Shown here in pieces: positions 42,773 to 52,759 of a stretch of DNA of 64,000 nt (positions are counted from its first letter, which is position 1; each line of letters begins with the position of its first letter). A program made the translations under genes and the position numbers. Source of the stretch: Bog-473 sp963850095 (GTDB lineage: Bacteria; Actinomycetota; Acidimicrobiia; Acidimicrobiales; RAAP-2); assembly GCA_963850095.1 (NCBI GenBank), contig CAWKJX010000013.1, forward strand, positions 217,251-281,250, read 5' to 3'. The notes beneath the pieces are model-generated. The model searched no databases. It saw nothing but the letters and a program-made list of their open reading frames with translations, and was not told where the DNA came from.

Positions 42773-44601
42773 TCACTGGGGCGGCCCCGAGCTGAGCTGG
42801 ACGGTGGCGGTGTGCGTCGCACCGGAGCTGTCGGTCCAGGCCACCTGCACCTTGTCGCCCGGGTGGTAGATGCCCATGGCGCTGGTGAGGTCGTTGGCCG
42901 AGGTGATCGACTTGCCGCCGAGCGACGTGATGACGTCGCCCTGGCCCAGACCGGCCTCTTGGGCCGGCCCGTTGGTGACGACGCCGGCGATGTCGGCCCC
43001 CGAGGCGTTCGATGACCCCGTGTTGCCCGTGTTGCCGGTGCTGCCCGAGTTGCCGCCGAAGAAGCCACCGAAGCCGCCCCCGGCACCTCGCCGCCGCCGC
43101 CCTCGCCGCCGGACGAGCTGTTCCCGGTGCTGATTTCGACGCCGAGGAAGGCCGTCTCGCCGATGTGCACGGTGGTGGAGGCGTCGCCCGCCTCGATCTC
43201 CCGGGCGATGGTGAGGGCGGTGCCGATCGGGATGGCGAAGCCCTGGGTGCCCGAGGACTGGCCGTTGGACTGGAACGAGAACCCGGCCGAGGCCGCCGTG
43301 TCGATCCCGAGCACCTGTCCGGACGTGTTGACCAGCGAACCACCCGAGTCGCCCGGCTGAATGTCGGCGTTGGTCTCAATGAGGCCGCTCAACTGCTCCG
43401 AGGTGCCGTCGCCCTCGTCGCTGGCCGTGATCGACTGGTTGAGCGCGGTCACCGTGCCGCCCGCTGCGCTGGGCGTCCCGCCGGTCCCGCCGGCGTTGCC
43501 GACGCCGACCACCTGCTCTCCGACCGAGACGTTGCTCCCGGTGCCGAGCGAGGCCGTGGTGAGGCCCGAGGCGTTCTTCAGCTGAACAACGGCGATGTCC
43601 TTGCTCCGGTCATAGCCGACGACGCTGCCCGTGTAGGTCTTGCCATTGCCGATGTCGGTGACGCTGAGGCTGGTGGCGCCGTCGATGACGTGGTTGTTGG
43701 TCAGGACGACGCCGCTGGACGTCAGCACGATGCCCGTGCCGGCGGCCTCGTCGCCCTGGTAGCCGAGCGTGGTGTTGATGTCGACCAGGCCCGGGTCCAC
43801 CTTCGACGCGATGGCGTTGACGTCGCTCGGACCCGAGGAGTTCGACGAGCCCGAGCCCGAGTTGCCGGAGCCGCCCGAACTGCCCGAACTGCCGGAGCTG
43901 CCCGAGTTGCCGGAGAAACCGCGGCCGCCGAAGGGAAGGTTGCCGGACCCGTTGCCCGAGGGGCCGGACCCCGAACCCGTCGATGGGAGTGCGCTGCCCG
44001 AGACGTTGGAGGCGGACAGGTTGGACCCGTCGTTCCATGCCCCGTGGCCGATGCCGATCCCGGCGGCCAGGACGGCCAGCGCGGCGCCGCCGACCAGCAA
44101 CCCGTTGCGGACCTTGTGGGACCCGCTGGACGTGCGGCGGGGCCGGCGGGGACCGTCCAGGCGCCCGTGTCACCGGGGGCGGCGGCGAAGCCGGGGGCGC
44201 CGTAGCCGGGGCCGGCGCCGTAGGGGGCGTCGGGAGCGGCGCCGAATCCGGGGGCGGAGCCGTAGGGAGGGGTGGTGCCGTGCGGAGCGCCCGGTGCCTC
44301 ACCCGCCGCGGGGTTCCCGGCCAATGCGCCCATGGCGTAGGTGCCGGTCGGGGGTACCTGCGCCGGCGGCTCCTGCGGGAGGCCCTGGGGCGGCGTGCTG
44401 GCCGGGGGAGGCGGCGTGCTCGCCTGGGGGGGCAGCGCGCCGGCCTGGGACAGGGGCGTCCCGACCGGCGGCGGCGGAACAGCCGCCGGTCAGCTCCATG
44501 GCCTGCGCCGGGTCCTCGGGCACCACGGCGTCCAGCACCGTGTCCGGCTCCGAGGCGCCCATGGGCTGGCCGCTCGTCTCGTTGTTCGCTTCCTCGGTCA
44601 T
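42773..44601 (-). pseudogene. HtrA/DegP-like trypsin-PDZ membrane protease, three frameshifts
   Basis: A protease of about 600 residues. The N-terminal Pro/Gly/Tyr-rich cytoplasmic part starts MTEEANNETSGQPMGASEPD (GGAGG upstream). A single TM helix reads LLVGGAALAVLAAGIGI. After a Gly/Ser linker comes a trypsin-like domain with the triad in TNNHVIDGA, DIAVVQL and QPGDSGGSLVN, then a PDZ domain (GVVTNGPAQEAGLGQGDVIT). The frame breaks near 44478-44486, 44132-44150 and 43076-43084. All triad residues are intact. It would degrade or refold envelope proteins under stress. Confidence 0.85.
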
Positions 44602-44682
44602 TCCAGATCCTCCGTCTGAGCCCCGGGGGTCCGTGGGCTCGCTCACGGGGTTCATTGGACAACGCGGGCCTGTACGCCAGGT

Positions 44683-44716
44683 CAGAGAAAGTTATGAGCC
44701 CCGTAAAACTTCTCTG
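44683..44716 (+). promoter_or_regulatory. Inverted repeat before the amidohydrolase gene
   Basis: CAGAGAAAGTT (44683-44693) pairs with AACTTCTCTG (44707-44716) except for one bulged A. It lies between the divergent HtrA-like and amidohydrolase genes and is the most AT-rich spot nearby. It may be an operator or part of a promoter. No direct evidence. Confidence 0.35.
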
Positions 44717-44821
44717 TGTGGCGCCGGCGACGGTCGGCGGTGGCGGGCGGCGGCGCCGACGGCGGGCGGACCGACCGGGTCTACGCTGGTCAGGCAGCTT
44801 CATCCCGACCCTGGAGGCCCT

Positions 44822-45952
44822 GTGGACACAGCGATCTTCGACGCCGACAGCCACCTCATGGAGACACCCGAGTGGCTGGGAGGGTTCGCCGACGGAGCGG
44901 TGCGCGACCGGTTGGCGCCGCTCGGGCTCGAGGGGGCCGGGGCCGGGGCGGCCAAGCTGATGGCCAGCCTGCCCGACCTGTGGCAATCGCACCGCGAACA
45001 GGAGATCGGGGCCGAAGTGCTCAAGGGCCCCAAGGGCTGGATGGCCCCCGGCGCCCTGGACACCGAGGTGCGCTCCCGGGTCCTCGACGCGCTGGGCATA
45101 GAGGCCCAGCTGGTGTTCCCCACCTTCGCCCTGGGCCACTTCGCATCGAGCAAGGACCCCGAGGTGCTCTACGGCGGCACCGCCGCGCTGAACCGGGCCA
45201 TGGTCGCCTTCTGCGCCCCCGACCCCAGGCTCAAGGCGGTCGGGTACCTGCCGCTGAACGATCCCGAGCGGGCGTGCGCCGCGCTGGAGGAGGCGCTCGA
45301 CACCGGCGTGGCCGCGGTGTGGGTGCCCTCGGACGCCCCGGGGAACTTCTCGCCCACCCACGTCGATCTCGAGCCCGTGTGGGCCCGCCTGGCCGAGGCC
45401 GGGGTGCCCTTCGTGCTCCACGTCGGCGGCGGCAAGCTGCTGCCCCGGTCGTTCCACAACAACGGGCGGCCGCGTCCGAAGGATTGGCTGGGCGGTGGCG
45501 AGAACCTGCGGTCGAAGGACTTCCCGGTGCTCCATCACTCACCCGAGCGGTTCCTGGCCTGCCTGGCCCTCGACGGCGTCTTCGAACGGCATCCGGCGCT
45601 GCGCGGCGGCGCCATCGAGCTCGGCGCCAGCTGGGTGCCCGGGCTGCTGCGCAACGTCGACCACGCGCTGCGCTCGTTCTCCAAGTTCGAGCCGGCGCTG
45701 CAGGAGCTGACGCTGCTGCCGTCGGAGTACCTGCGCCGCCAGGTGCGCTTCACGCCCTTCCCCTTCGAGGACACGGCATGGCTGATCGAACAGTGCGGCC
45801 CCGAACTGTTCATGTTCTCGACCGACTACCCGCACCCCGAAGGCGGCAAGCGCCCGTTCGAGGCGTTCGGCGACGCCGTGGCGCGCTTCGACGACGCCAC
45901 GCGCGAGCGGTTCTTCTGGCGCAACGGGGCCGAGCTCCTCGGCCTGGTCTGA
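44822..45952 (+). CDS. Amidohydrolase family protein (ACMSD-like)
   Basis: A 376-residue TIM-barrel metal-dependent hydrolase of the amidohydrolase-2 group. The metal motif is FDADSHLMETPEWL (DxDxH), a His in VLHVGGGKLL, and the late Asp in MFSTDYPHPEGG. YLPLNDPERACAALEEALDT and FERHPALRGGAIELGASWVP are typical. The family includes decarboxylases and hydrolases on aromatic or lipid-derived acids. The GTG is preceded by CTGGAGG. The TauD-like gene starts just after the stop, so the two may work together. Confidence 0.9.
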   Translation: MDTAIFDADSHLMETPEWLGGFADGAVRDRLAPLGLEGAGAGAAKLMASLPDLWQSHREQEIGAEVLKGPKGWMAPGALDTEVRSRVLDALGIEAQLVFPTFALGHFASSKDPEVLYGGTAALNRAMVAFCAPDPRLKAVGYLPLNDPERACAALEEALDTGVAAVWVPSDAPGNFSPTHVDLEPVWARLAEAGVPFVLHVGGGKLLPRSFHNNGRPRPKDWLGGGENLRSKDFPVLHHSPERFLACLALDGVFERHPALRGGAIELGASWVPGLLRNVDHALRSFSKFEPALQELTLLPSEYLRRQVRFTPFPFEDTAWLIEQCGPELFMFSTDYPHPEGGKRPFEAFGDAVARFDDATRERFFWRNGAELLGLV

Positions 45953-45953
45953 C

Positions 45954-46824
45954 GTGACGACGACCCGCGCCGCCTCGCTGACCGTGGAGCCGGTCGCGGG
46001 GGCGCTCGGGGCCGTGGTCAGCGGCATCGACCTGACCGAGGCGTCGGAACCGGCCGACCTGGACGGCCTGCGCCAAGCCCTGGCCGACCACCTCGTCGTG
46101 TTCCTGCCCGAGCAGGACCTGAGCCTCGACGACCTCGAGCGCGTCACCGACCTGCTGGGCGGGCGCGACGTGACGCCCTTCGTCGACCCGTTGGAGGACC
46201 GGCCCTACGTGATCCGGGTGATCAAGGAGCCGACGGATGTCCTGAACTTCGCCAACGCGTGGCACACCGACCTCAGCTACCTGCCCGCTCCACCCGCCTA
46301 CACGCTGCTGCACGCCTGGGAGGTGCCCGACCACGGGGGCGACACGGTCTGGTCGAACCAGTACGCGGCCTACGACACCTTGTCGAACGGGCTCAAGTCG
46401 ACGCTCCGGGGATTGCACGCCGTCCACTCGGCCGGCCTGGCCTATGGCACCGGGGGGCTGCTCGACCAGGTGAAGGACCTGACGTCCATGGCCATAGCGC
46501 CCTCGGCCGAGGCGTACGCCGAGCACGTCCACCCGGTCGTCACCGTCCATCCGGTCACCGGCCAAGCCGGTGCTCTTCGTCAACCCCATCTACACCGTCC
46601 GCTTCCAGGGGTGGACGAAGGAGGAGTCACAGACGCTGCTGGCTCACCTGTACCGCCACAGCATCAACGAGAACTTCACCTGCCGGCTCCGCTGGGCGGT
46701 CAAGACGCTCGCCATTTGGGACAACCGCTGCACCATGCACAACGCGCTGAACGACTACTCGGGCGTGCGCCGCGACATGTACCGCACCAGCGTGAGGGGG
46801 AGTGCGCCGGCCGGGGTCGGCTGA
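45954..46824 (+). pseudogene. TauD/TfdA-family Fe(II)/2-oxoglutarate dioxygenase, one frameshift
   Basis: A dioxygenase of about 290 residues. The 5' frame from GTG reads MTTTRAASLTVEPVAGALGA, VVSGIDLTEA and AWHTDLSYLPAPPAYTLLHA with the iron HxD (WHTD). The frame is lost at about 46563-46570 (an extra C in GGCC). The other frame continues KPVLFVNPIYTVRFQGWTKE and NRCTMHNALNDYSGVRRDMY, with the second iron His and the 2-oxoglutarate Arg. All ligands are present, so a single-base sequence error is likely. It would hydroxylate a sulfonate, phenoxyacetate or similar substrate. Confidence 0.85.
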
Positions 46825-46833
46825 GCGCGGCGA

Positions 46834-47271
46834 TCAGAACGAGCGCGGGCGCCCCGGCAGCATGGGGCAGCGGCCGGCCGGGCAGTGGCGGCGCCACGTC
46901 TTGCCGTCGAGCCGGCGCTTGTGGGTGCGGGGCTCGGCCGCGAGCTCGCGGTGCAGGGCGACGCCGAGGTCGCCCGAACGTGCCTCGACACCGCGGACCT
47001 CCAGGCGCCACTCGTGGTCGGCGGCCTCCAACGCGCCGTCGGCACTCTCGATGGTGGCGTCGGGGCAGGCCCGGCGCGCGCGCGTGAGGAGCTCGTCACG
47101 GGCGTCGTCGGCGTCGCGGCCGGAGCGCTGGAGCCGGAGCCGCAGGGCCCCCCGGATGCGGGGTGACTCGATCACCACGACCCACGTCCCGCCCTGGCGG
47201 CACAGGAGGAGGGTGGCGGTGTCGACGATCTGTCCCTGGCCGGGGATTTCGGAGATGCGGTTCGCTTCCAT
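46834..47271 (-). CDS. Protein of unknown function with basic C-terminus
   Basis: A 145-residue protein. It reads MEANRISEIPGQGQIVDTAT, LLLCRQGGTWVVVIESPRIR, then RDADDARDELLTRARRACPD and ends in an Arg/Lys-rich tail (HKRRLDGKTWRRHCPAGRCP). It may be alpha/beta with no TM segment. I do not recognise a family. The Met start was chosen because the longer frame adds only a Pro/Arg-rich stretch with no similarity. It converges with the TauD-like gene. Confidence 0.5.
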   Translation of the reverse strand: MEANRISEIPGQGQIVDTATLLLCRQGGTWVVVIESPRIRGALRLRLQRSGRDADDARDELLTRARRACPDATIESADGALEAADHEWRLEVRGVEARSGDLGVALHRELAAEPRTHKRRLDGKTWRRHCPAGRCPMLPGRPRSF

Positions 47272-47446
47272 CGAGGGGGAAACGGGGCCTCGGGGGGGAA
47301 CTTGCTGGGCCGAATGGCCCATTTTGGGTCGGCCCCGGCGCGCCGAGGGCGCCGGCACCGGCGGGTCGGGGATGCCGGGACGCAGAGGCCCGTGACCACC
47401 GGTCAGCGGGTTCGTACTCCGGATCGGGCGCTCCTCGGTCCCCCCG

Positions 47447-49662
47447 TCAGGACTTCAAGGTGACGGTGACGTGGCGCACGGTCGGGGCCAGCGTCACCGT
47501 CCCGGTGGCGTCGTCGACCGAGCCGGCCGAGGCCGAGGCGATGCGGCCCAGGAACGACGGCAGCTGGAACAGGACCGCACCGGCCGGCGGCGCCCCGCGC
47601 AGGGTGAGGGTGACCGACGAGCCGCTCGACGTCATGGTGAGGCCGGCCCGCCGGCCGCCCGTGGTGGGGAAGTCGGTCACCGAAATGGGCGAGCGGTCCA
47701 GCCAGGAGGCCGGCACGCCGCGGCCCACCACCAGCTCCCCGTCGCTGCGCTGGGCCACCAGCGAGTCGAGCAGCACGTCGTTGGCGCCGGCGATGCCCCA
47801 GGCATGGGGCGAGGAGCCCTGGCCGCTGCCCGGGTGCCGCCCGACCCAGGGGGAGGCGGCGTCGGGCGCGCTCGAGCTCTCCCACCACGACAGCGGACCG
47901 CTCTGGCCGTTGGCCAGCATGAACTCGTAGTCGACGATGCCCTGGTCCCGATGGTGCTCGCTCATCAGTCCGGCCGCGCCCTGGGCGGCGTCGTAGGCGC
48001 TCGAGTAGTAGTCGCCCGGGAACCCGCCCGTCGTGCCCGGCGGCAGCACCCCGCGCAGCCGCGCCAGGCCGTAGTCGTAGGTGGCGTCGATCATCGTCAG
48101 CCCCGGCCCGCTCAGCGTGGCGCCGAGCAGGTAGCCCTCCCAGGCCCAGCTGCCGAAGGAGAACGGAGAGGTCCAGTTGGCGTCCTTGGGGTCGGCGCAG
48201 CGGTTGGCCGTGTTCGGCTGCGTCAACGAGCAGGGCAGGTAGTCGAGATGGTTGCTCGTAATCGTCTGGCCCAAGGTGGCGTCGGTGGCCGCCAGCAGGC
48301 TGTCGTACTCGTTGGTCGCCCACTCGGCCTCGCCGGTGTTGCCCACCGCGGTGGCCAGGTAGCGGTAGGCGGCCAGGCCGAGCAGGGACTCGTAGTCGTC
48401 CGTCGTCCAGTAGCCCTGGGTGTCGATGTCGTTGGTCGCCTCCATGACGCCCATCGGACCGGTGCGATCGGCCGCGATGGTGTGTGCCGCGGTCTCAATG
48501 CTCGGTTGCGCGACCGCTCCCTGCGGCCCGTTCGTGGCGAAGTTCTGCTCCACGAAGGAGAGATCGCCGGTCTTCATGAGGTAGACGGCCCACGGCACCG
48601 CGTAGGTCCACAGGCCGTCGACGTAGAAGCCGCCGGCGTACGGTCCCTGCCCGCCGACCACGTTGCGGGCCTCGGTCAGCAGCGCATGGGCGTCGGTGAA
48701 GGAGCCCTGGGTGAACAGGTTGGTCAAAATGCCGACCACATCGTGGCTGAACTCGCTCTCGTAGCCGTTGACGCCGGTGTCGAGGGCGTCGCCGCTCCGG
48801 GTGAGCTGTGTCGTGATGAAGCCGCTCTTGTACGCGTCGACCAACTGGGCGTCGGGCACGCTGATCTGTGCGATGCCGTCCAGCTGGGCGTCCCAGAACG
48901 CGCGCATGTGCGCGAAGTGCTGGTCGAAGCCGCCGGCGGCGGTTATGGCGGCCGGGTCCGGCCACGGGTACGAGGCGCCGAAGCGGTCGGACACGATCAC
49001 GTAGTCGTGATCGACGGCGCCGTGGGCCGGCACGGTGTCCGGCCCCGCACTGAGCGGCACCAGGGCTGCTGACGCCCGGGGGTCGACCGTCACGGCGTGC
49101 GCCGCCGGGTTCACCACCCGGACGCGGCTGTAGACGGCGACGAAGGGGTTGCCCCCGAGCACCACCTCGTCGGCGAACTCGGTGACGGTGACGGTGGCGC
49201 CGCCGTCGTCGAACGTGGTCACCTGGGCCGGCAGGTACCCGTCGGCGTCCGCCCACGTGGTGCGCTGGCCGTCGTAGACGCCGAAGCCGTAGTCCTGGAA
49301 GTACCCGTAAGGGCCGTCCTGAATGACGAAGGTCCCGCCGAGACAGGTGATGACGCTGTTGTGGTCGCCCAGCCAGCCGATGGCCGACGCCGTCGCGTCG
49401 GCACCGGTGAAGGCGCTCGTGTCGACGTTGAGCTCGCAGCGGTAAGCGGGCTGCGGGCCGTCGTCTGTTGCCGCGGTGGCGGTCAGTCGTCGCAGTCGCA
49501 GTCGTCAGTCGCAGTCGCAGTCGCGTCGCCGTCCGCCGCCCCGTTCGCCCCGGGGCCGGCGACGGCGGCCGGGCCGAGCGCCACCAGGACGCCGAGCACG
49601 CTCAGGGAGGTCGAGCGGCGCCACCGTGCGGGTCGACGGGCGCCCCCGGCCGCGAACCGCAC
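47447..49662 (-). pseudogene. Secreted six-hairpin glycosidase-like protein, one frameshift in a short repeat
   Basis: A secreted protein of about 738 residues. The first frame starts at GTG with the signal peptide MRFAAGGARRPARWRRSTSL followed by SVLGVLVALGPAAVAGPGAN. The frame ends in a GCGACT-type hexamer repeat (49483-49524). After it, the second frame carries YRCELNVDTSAFTGADATAS through the stop. Residues beyond form an N-terminal beta domain, then an alpha/alpha barrel (HFAHMRAFWDAQLDGIAQIS, YAGGFYVDGLWTYAVPWAVY, SPFSFGSWAWEGYLL) as in six-hairpin glycosidases. Substrate unknown; a polysaccharide is likely. Confidence 0.7.
49483..49524. repeat. AGTCGC hexamer repeat (short tandem)
   Basis: The plus strand shows repeated AGTCGC/AGTCGT units in close succession. 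The region lies exactly where the reading frame of the secreted glycosidase-like gene changes. Units are CAGTCGT, CGCAGTCGC, AGTCGT, CAGTCGC, AGTCGC, AGTCGC. It could mutate by slippage, or cause sequencing error. Confidence 0.7.
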
Positions 49663-49671
49663 GGTTCGGCC

Positions 49672-50854
49672 CTAAGGCCGGAACACCACCTTTATGGCGT
49701 GCGATGTCGTCCGGTCCATGGCCGTCTCGATGGCCTGGCGGTACTGCTCGAGCCCGAACTCGTGCGTCACCACCACGTCGTCGGGCAGCAGGCCGGCCGA
49801 CAGCACGTCGAGCGCCCGGTCGACCGAGTGGCGGTCCGGGCCGCCGGCCAGGCCGGGTGCCGACCCGGCATCGACCGTATGGTCGATCGAACCGACGAGG
49901 GCGGCCTCCTTGTACCAGACGGGCGTGAGGTCGACCTCGCTGATGCCGGCGGCGCCGAGCAGGAGCACGGTGCCGCGGTGGGCCACGGCGCGCAGCGCCT
50001 CGGTCACCGACTGCGCCGCGCCGACCGCCTCCACCACGTAGGGGAAGCCGCCCATGAGCATCTGGTGCCGCTTGCGCCCGACCACGCGCGCCCCGCTCAG
50101 CGCCGCCAGCTCCTCCCAGTGGCCGTGCTCGGGGTCGCTCGAGCACGACGTGGGCCGCCCCGCACGCTGCGGCGGCCGCCCCTTGATGCGCGTGGCGCGC
50201 CAGCACGGTCACCTCGCACCCCGGGTACAGCCCGCGCAGCGCGGCCAGGGTGGCCAGGCCGATGATGCCGGCGCCCACGATCAGCACCGGGTCGCCGTCG
50301 GTGGGCGGCGCCCGCAGCAGGCCGTGGCAGGCGATGGACAGCGGCTCGTAGAGGCTGGCGGCCCGGTCGGGCACGGCGTCGGGCAGCGCATGGAGCATGG
50401 AATCGTGCGCCACCACCTGCTCGGCCCAGCCACCGCCCATGTCCCACGTGTAGCCGAGCGAGCGCCCCGAGCTGACGACGCGGCTGTCGAGGTTGAGGCA
50501 CGACGACGTCCAACCCCGCGCGCAGTTGGCGCACAACGGCTCGATGCCGCGGGGTAGGCACGGGATGCACGGGTCCAACACCACCCTCGTCCCCACCGCC
50601 ACCGAGCTGTTGGGGCCCGCCTCCACCACCCGCCCGGCCGTCTCGTGCCCGAGCACGAACGGGAAGGCGCCGATGCCCATGAGGGTGGGCGACCCTCCGG
50701 TGTTGTGCGCGAACAGGTGGAGGTCGCTGCCGCAGATGCCGCCGGTCATGACCTCGACCCGGGCCCACGACGAACCGGGCCGCTCGGGCTCGGGCAGCTC
50801 GGCCAACGAGGCCCCGAACTCGGGATCGGCCATGTCGAAGACGACGGCGCGCAC
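49672..50854 (-). pseudogene. Zinc-dependent alcohol dehydrogenase (MDR family), one frameshift
   Basis: A medium-chain dehydrogenase of about 390 residues. The first frame from GTG reads MRAVVFDMADPEFGASLAEL and GGICGSDLHLFAHNTGG. It has the zinc His in FVLGHETAGRVVEAGPN, a Cys set in DPCIPCLPRG..PLCANCARG and the NAD loop LIVGAGIIGLATLAAL. After CGAAHVVLE the frame is lost near 50136-50146. The next frame gives DPEHGHWEELAALSGARVVG, FPYVVEAVGAAQSVTEALR and the C-terminal MDRTTSHAIKVVFRP. It would oxidise an alcohol or reduce an aldehyde with NAD. Confidence 0.88.
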
Positions 50855-50926
50855 GGCCCGAGCGTACGACCCGGCACGCCGGCTCGCTCGGGTCGCTCGG
50901 GCGCCCGCGGCATAAGGTGCTGGCCG

Positions 50927-51802
50927 ATGCGCGTGCCCGACGCCACCCTCGACGAGGTGCGGGAGCGGGGTTACTCGCTGCTCGAGGGGTTTCTGGCCTC
51001 CGACGAGCTGTCGGCGGCCCGCGACGCGCTGTGGCTGCACTTCCCCCGGCCCGACGACTACTTCGCCGACCCCGCGGGCCACGCCCACTTCGCCTCGAGC
51101 CAGTTCGCCGGCGTGCTGGAGTTCCCCTACCGCTCGTGGGACCTCAACGGCCTGGCCGTGCACCCCGACCTGGTGGACGCCGTCGAGCGCTACTTGCAGA
51201 CGGCCGACCTCCACCTCTACAAGATCGAGCTGTGGGGCAAGTACGCCGGAGCGGTGAACTACGACCAGCCGCTGCACCGTGACTACGGCAGCCACAGCCT
51301 CGTCGTCCCCCGCTCCGAGACCCGCTACCAGCAGATCACGACCTTCGTCTACCTCTCCGACGTCTCCGAGGCCGACGCGCCCACCGTCATCGTCCCCTAC
51401 GAGGACGGCCGGGACGTTCCCTATACGCCCCTCTATCTCCCTTTCGGTTCGCTGGCCGAGCGCGAGGTGCGTTGCGTCGGCCCGGCGGGCTCCCTGCTGC
51501 TGTACCGGACCGACATCCTCCACCGGGGATCCGACTTCGGCGCGCCGGGCCGGTCGCGTTTCTCGCTCCTGGCCGACTTCCAGGTCCGTGGCACGACCTG
51601 GGGCGGGAAGATGGCCTGGCCCAAGCAGTCGCCCGAGCGCTGGGCCAGGTTCATGCCGCAGTGCAGCGTCCGCCAGCGTGACCTGTTCGGTTGGCCGCGT
51701 CCCGGCGACCCCTACTGGGACGACTCGACCCTCTATGGCGTGGCGGCGCGCTACCCGGGCATCGACCTCGGGCCCTACCGGCCCGCGCCCTCGGCGTCAT
51801 GA
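50927..51802 (+). CDS. Phytanoyl-CoA dioxygenase (PhyH)-like protein
   Basis: A 291-residue Fe(II)/2-oxoglutarate enzyme. The start is MRVPDATLDEVRERGYSLLE, GFLASDELSAARDALW. The iron HxD is in QPLHRDYGSHSLVV, the distal His in YRTDILHRGSDFG, and the 2-oxoglutarate Arg in GRSRFSLLADF. It would hydroxylate a lipid or natural product. It is divergent from the alcohol dehydrogenase gene, and a joint role in oxidation of an alkyl substrate is possible but not proven. Confidence 0.88.
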   Translation: MRVPDATLDEVRERGYSLLEGFLASDELSAARDALWLHFPRPDDYFADPAGHAHFASSQFAGVLEFPYRSWDLNGLAVHPDLVDAVERYLQTADLHLYKIELWGKYAGAVNYDQPLHRDYGSHSLVVPRSETRYQQITTFVYLSDVSEADAPTVIVPYEDGRDVPYTPLYLPFGSLAEREVRCVGPAGSLLLYRTDILHRGSDFGAPGRSRFSLLADFQVRGTTWGGKMAWPKQSPERWARFMPQCSVRQRDLFGWPRPGDPYWDDSTLYGVAARYPGIDLGPYRPAPSAS

Positions 51803-51848
51803 GGCGGTGCCGCTCCTGCCGTCCGACGGCCCCGCGGACGGGCTGGGC

Positions 51849-52608
51849 TCACCCGGCCAGGAAGTCGACGATGGCCTTGGCCAAATCCGGGTTCGTCACC
51901 GCGGACTCGTGATCACCCTCTATGACCAAGGCCTCCGCGTGCGCTAACGCGGCGGCCAGTGGCGCGGGAGAGGCGTCCCGATCGCCGCAGACGACCAGTG
52001 TCGGCGCGGCGACGGCGGCTGCGGCCATGTCCCTCGAGAGAGGGCGGCGATTGGCGCGCAGCAGGGCGGCCATGGCGGTGAGGTCGTTGCCGCGCGCCTC
52101 GAACACCTTGCGGGCGCCCCGGGCCACGGGGTCCTCAATCGTGTCCGCGATCGGACGCCTCGAGGCCGGCCAACCAGCGCCGGCTGATGGCGGCCCGGCC
52201 GTCGTCGGGCGTGCCCCATACGTGCGGGTCGCCGCCGATCCCCCCGAGCACCAGGCGGCGGACGCGCCCGTCCCGGCCCGCGAACCCCAGGGCGGTCGAG
52301 GCGCCCATGGAGTAGCCCACCAGGTCGATCTGGTCCAACGACAGCGCGTCGAGCAGGGCTGCCACGTCCTTGACCATGGCGCCGTCCTCGTAGGCCGCCG
52401 GCTCGTGCGGCTTCGCGGACCGACCGTGACCGCGGGCGTCGAGCCCGACGACGCGGTGTCCGCCCTGGACGAGCGCGCTCCAAATGCCGGGTGCCTTCCA
52501 GTTCACGTCGGTGTCGACGCTCAGGCCATGCAGGAGGACGGCCGGTCGGCCGAGCCCTTCCTCTTCGTAAGAGAGTTCGGTGCCGTCGAAGCTGCTGAAG
52601 GTCGGCAT
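51849..52608 (-). pseudogene. Alpha/beta hydrolase, one frameshift
   Basis: An alpha/beta hydrolase of about 250 residues. Frame one (good GGGAGG site) starts MPTFSSFDGTELSYEEEGLG. It has VLLHGLSVDTDVNWK, RVVGLDARGHGRSAKPHEP and the nucleophile Ser in LVGYSMGASTALGFAG, and ends LAGLEASDR. After a single-base break near 52140-52150 the other frame carries DTIEDPVARGARKVF, TLVVCGDRDASPAPLA (acid) and VIEGDHESAVTNPDLA (His). The triad is complete. Substrate unknown. Confidence 0.86.
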
Positions 52609-52759
52609 GTCGAAATCCTCCCGTCGTCGTCCGTGGAGTGCATGCTCCCACCATGTCGGCCCCGGTGCGAAGGGGAGGACCCGGCGGTCTCGGGTACCGT
52701 CACGGGCGCAGCGCACGGCGACGCTCGAGTGACGCCGTCGGAGGAGGAGGAGGATCAGC

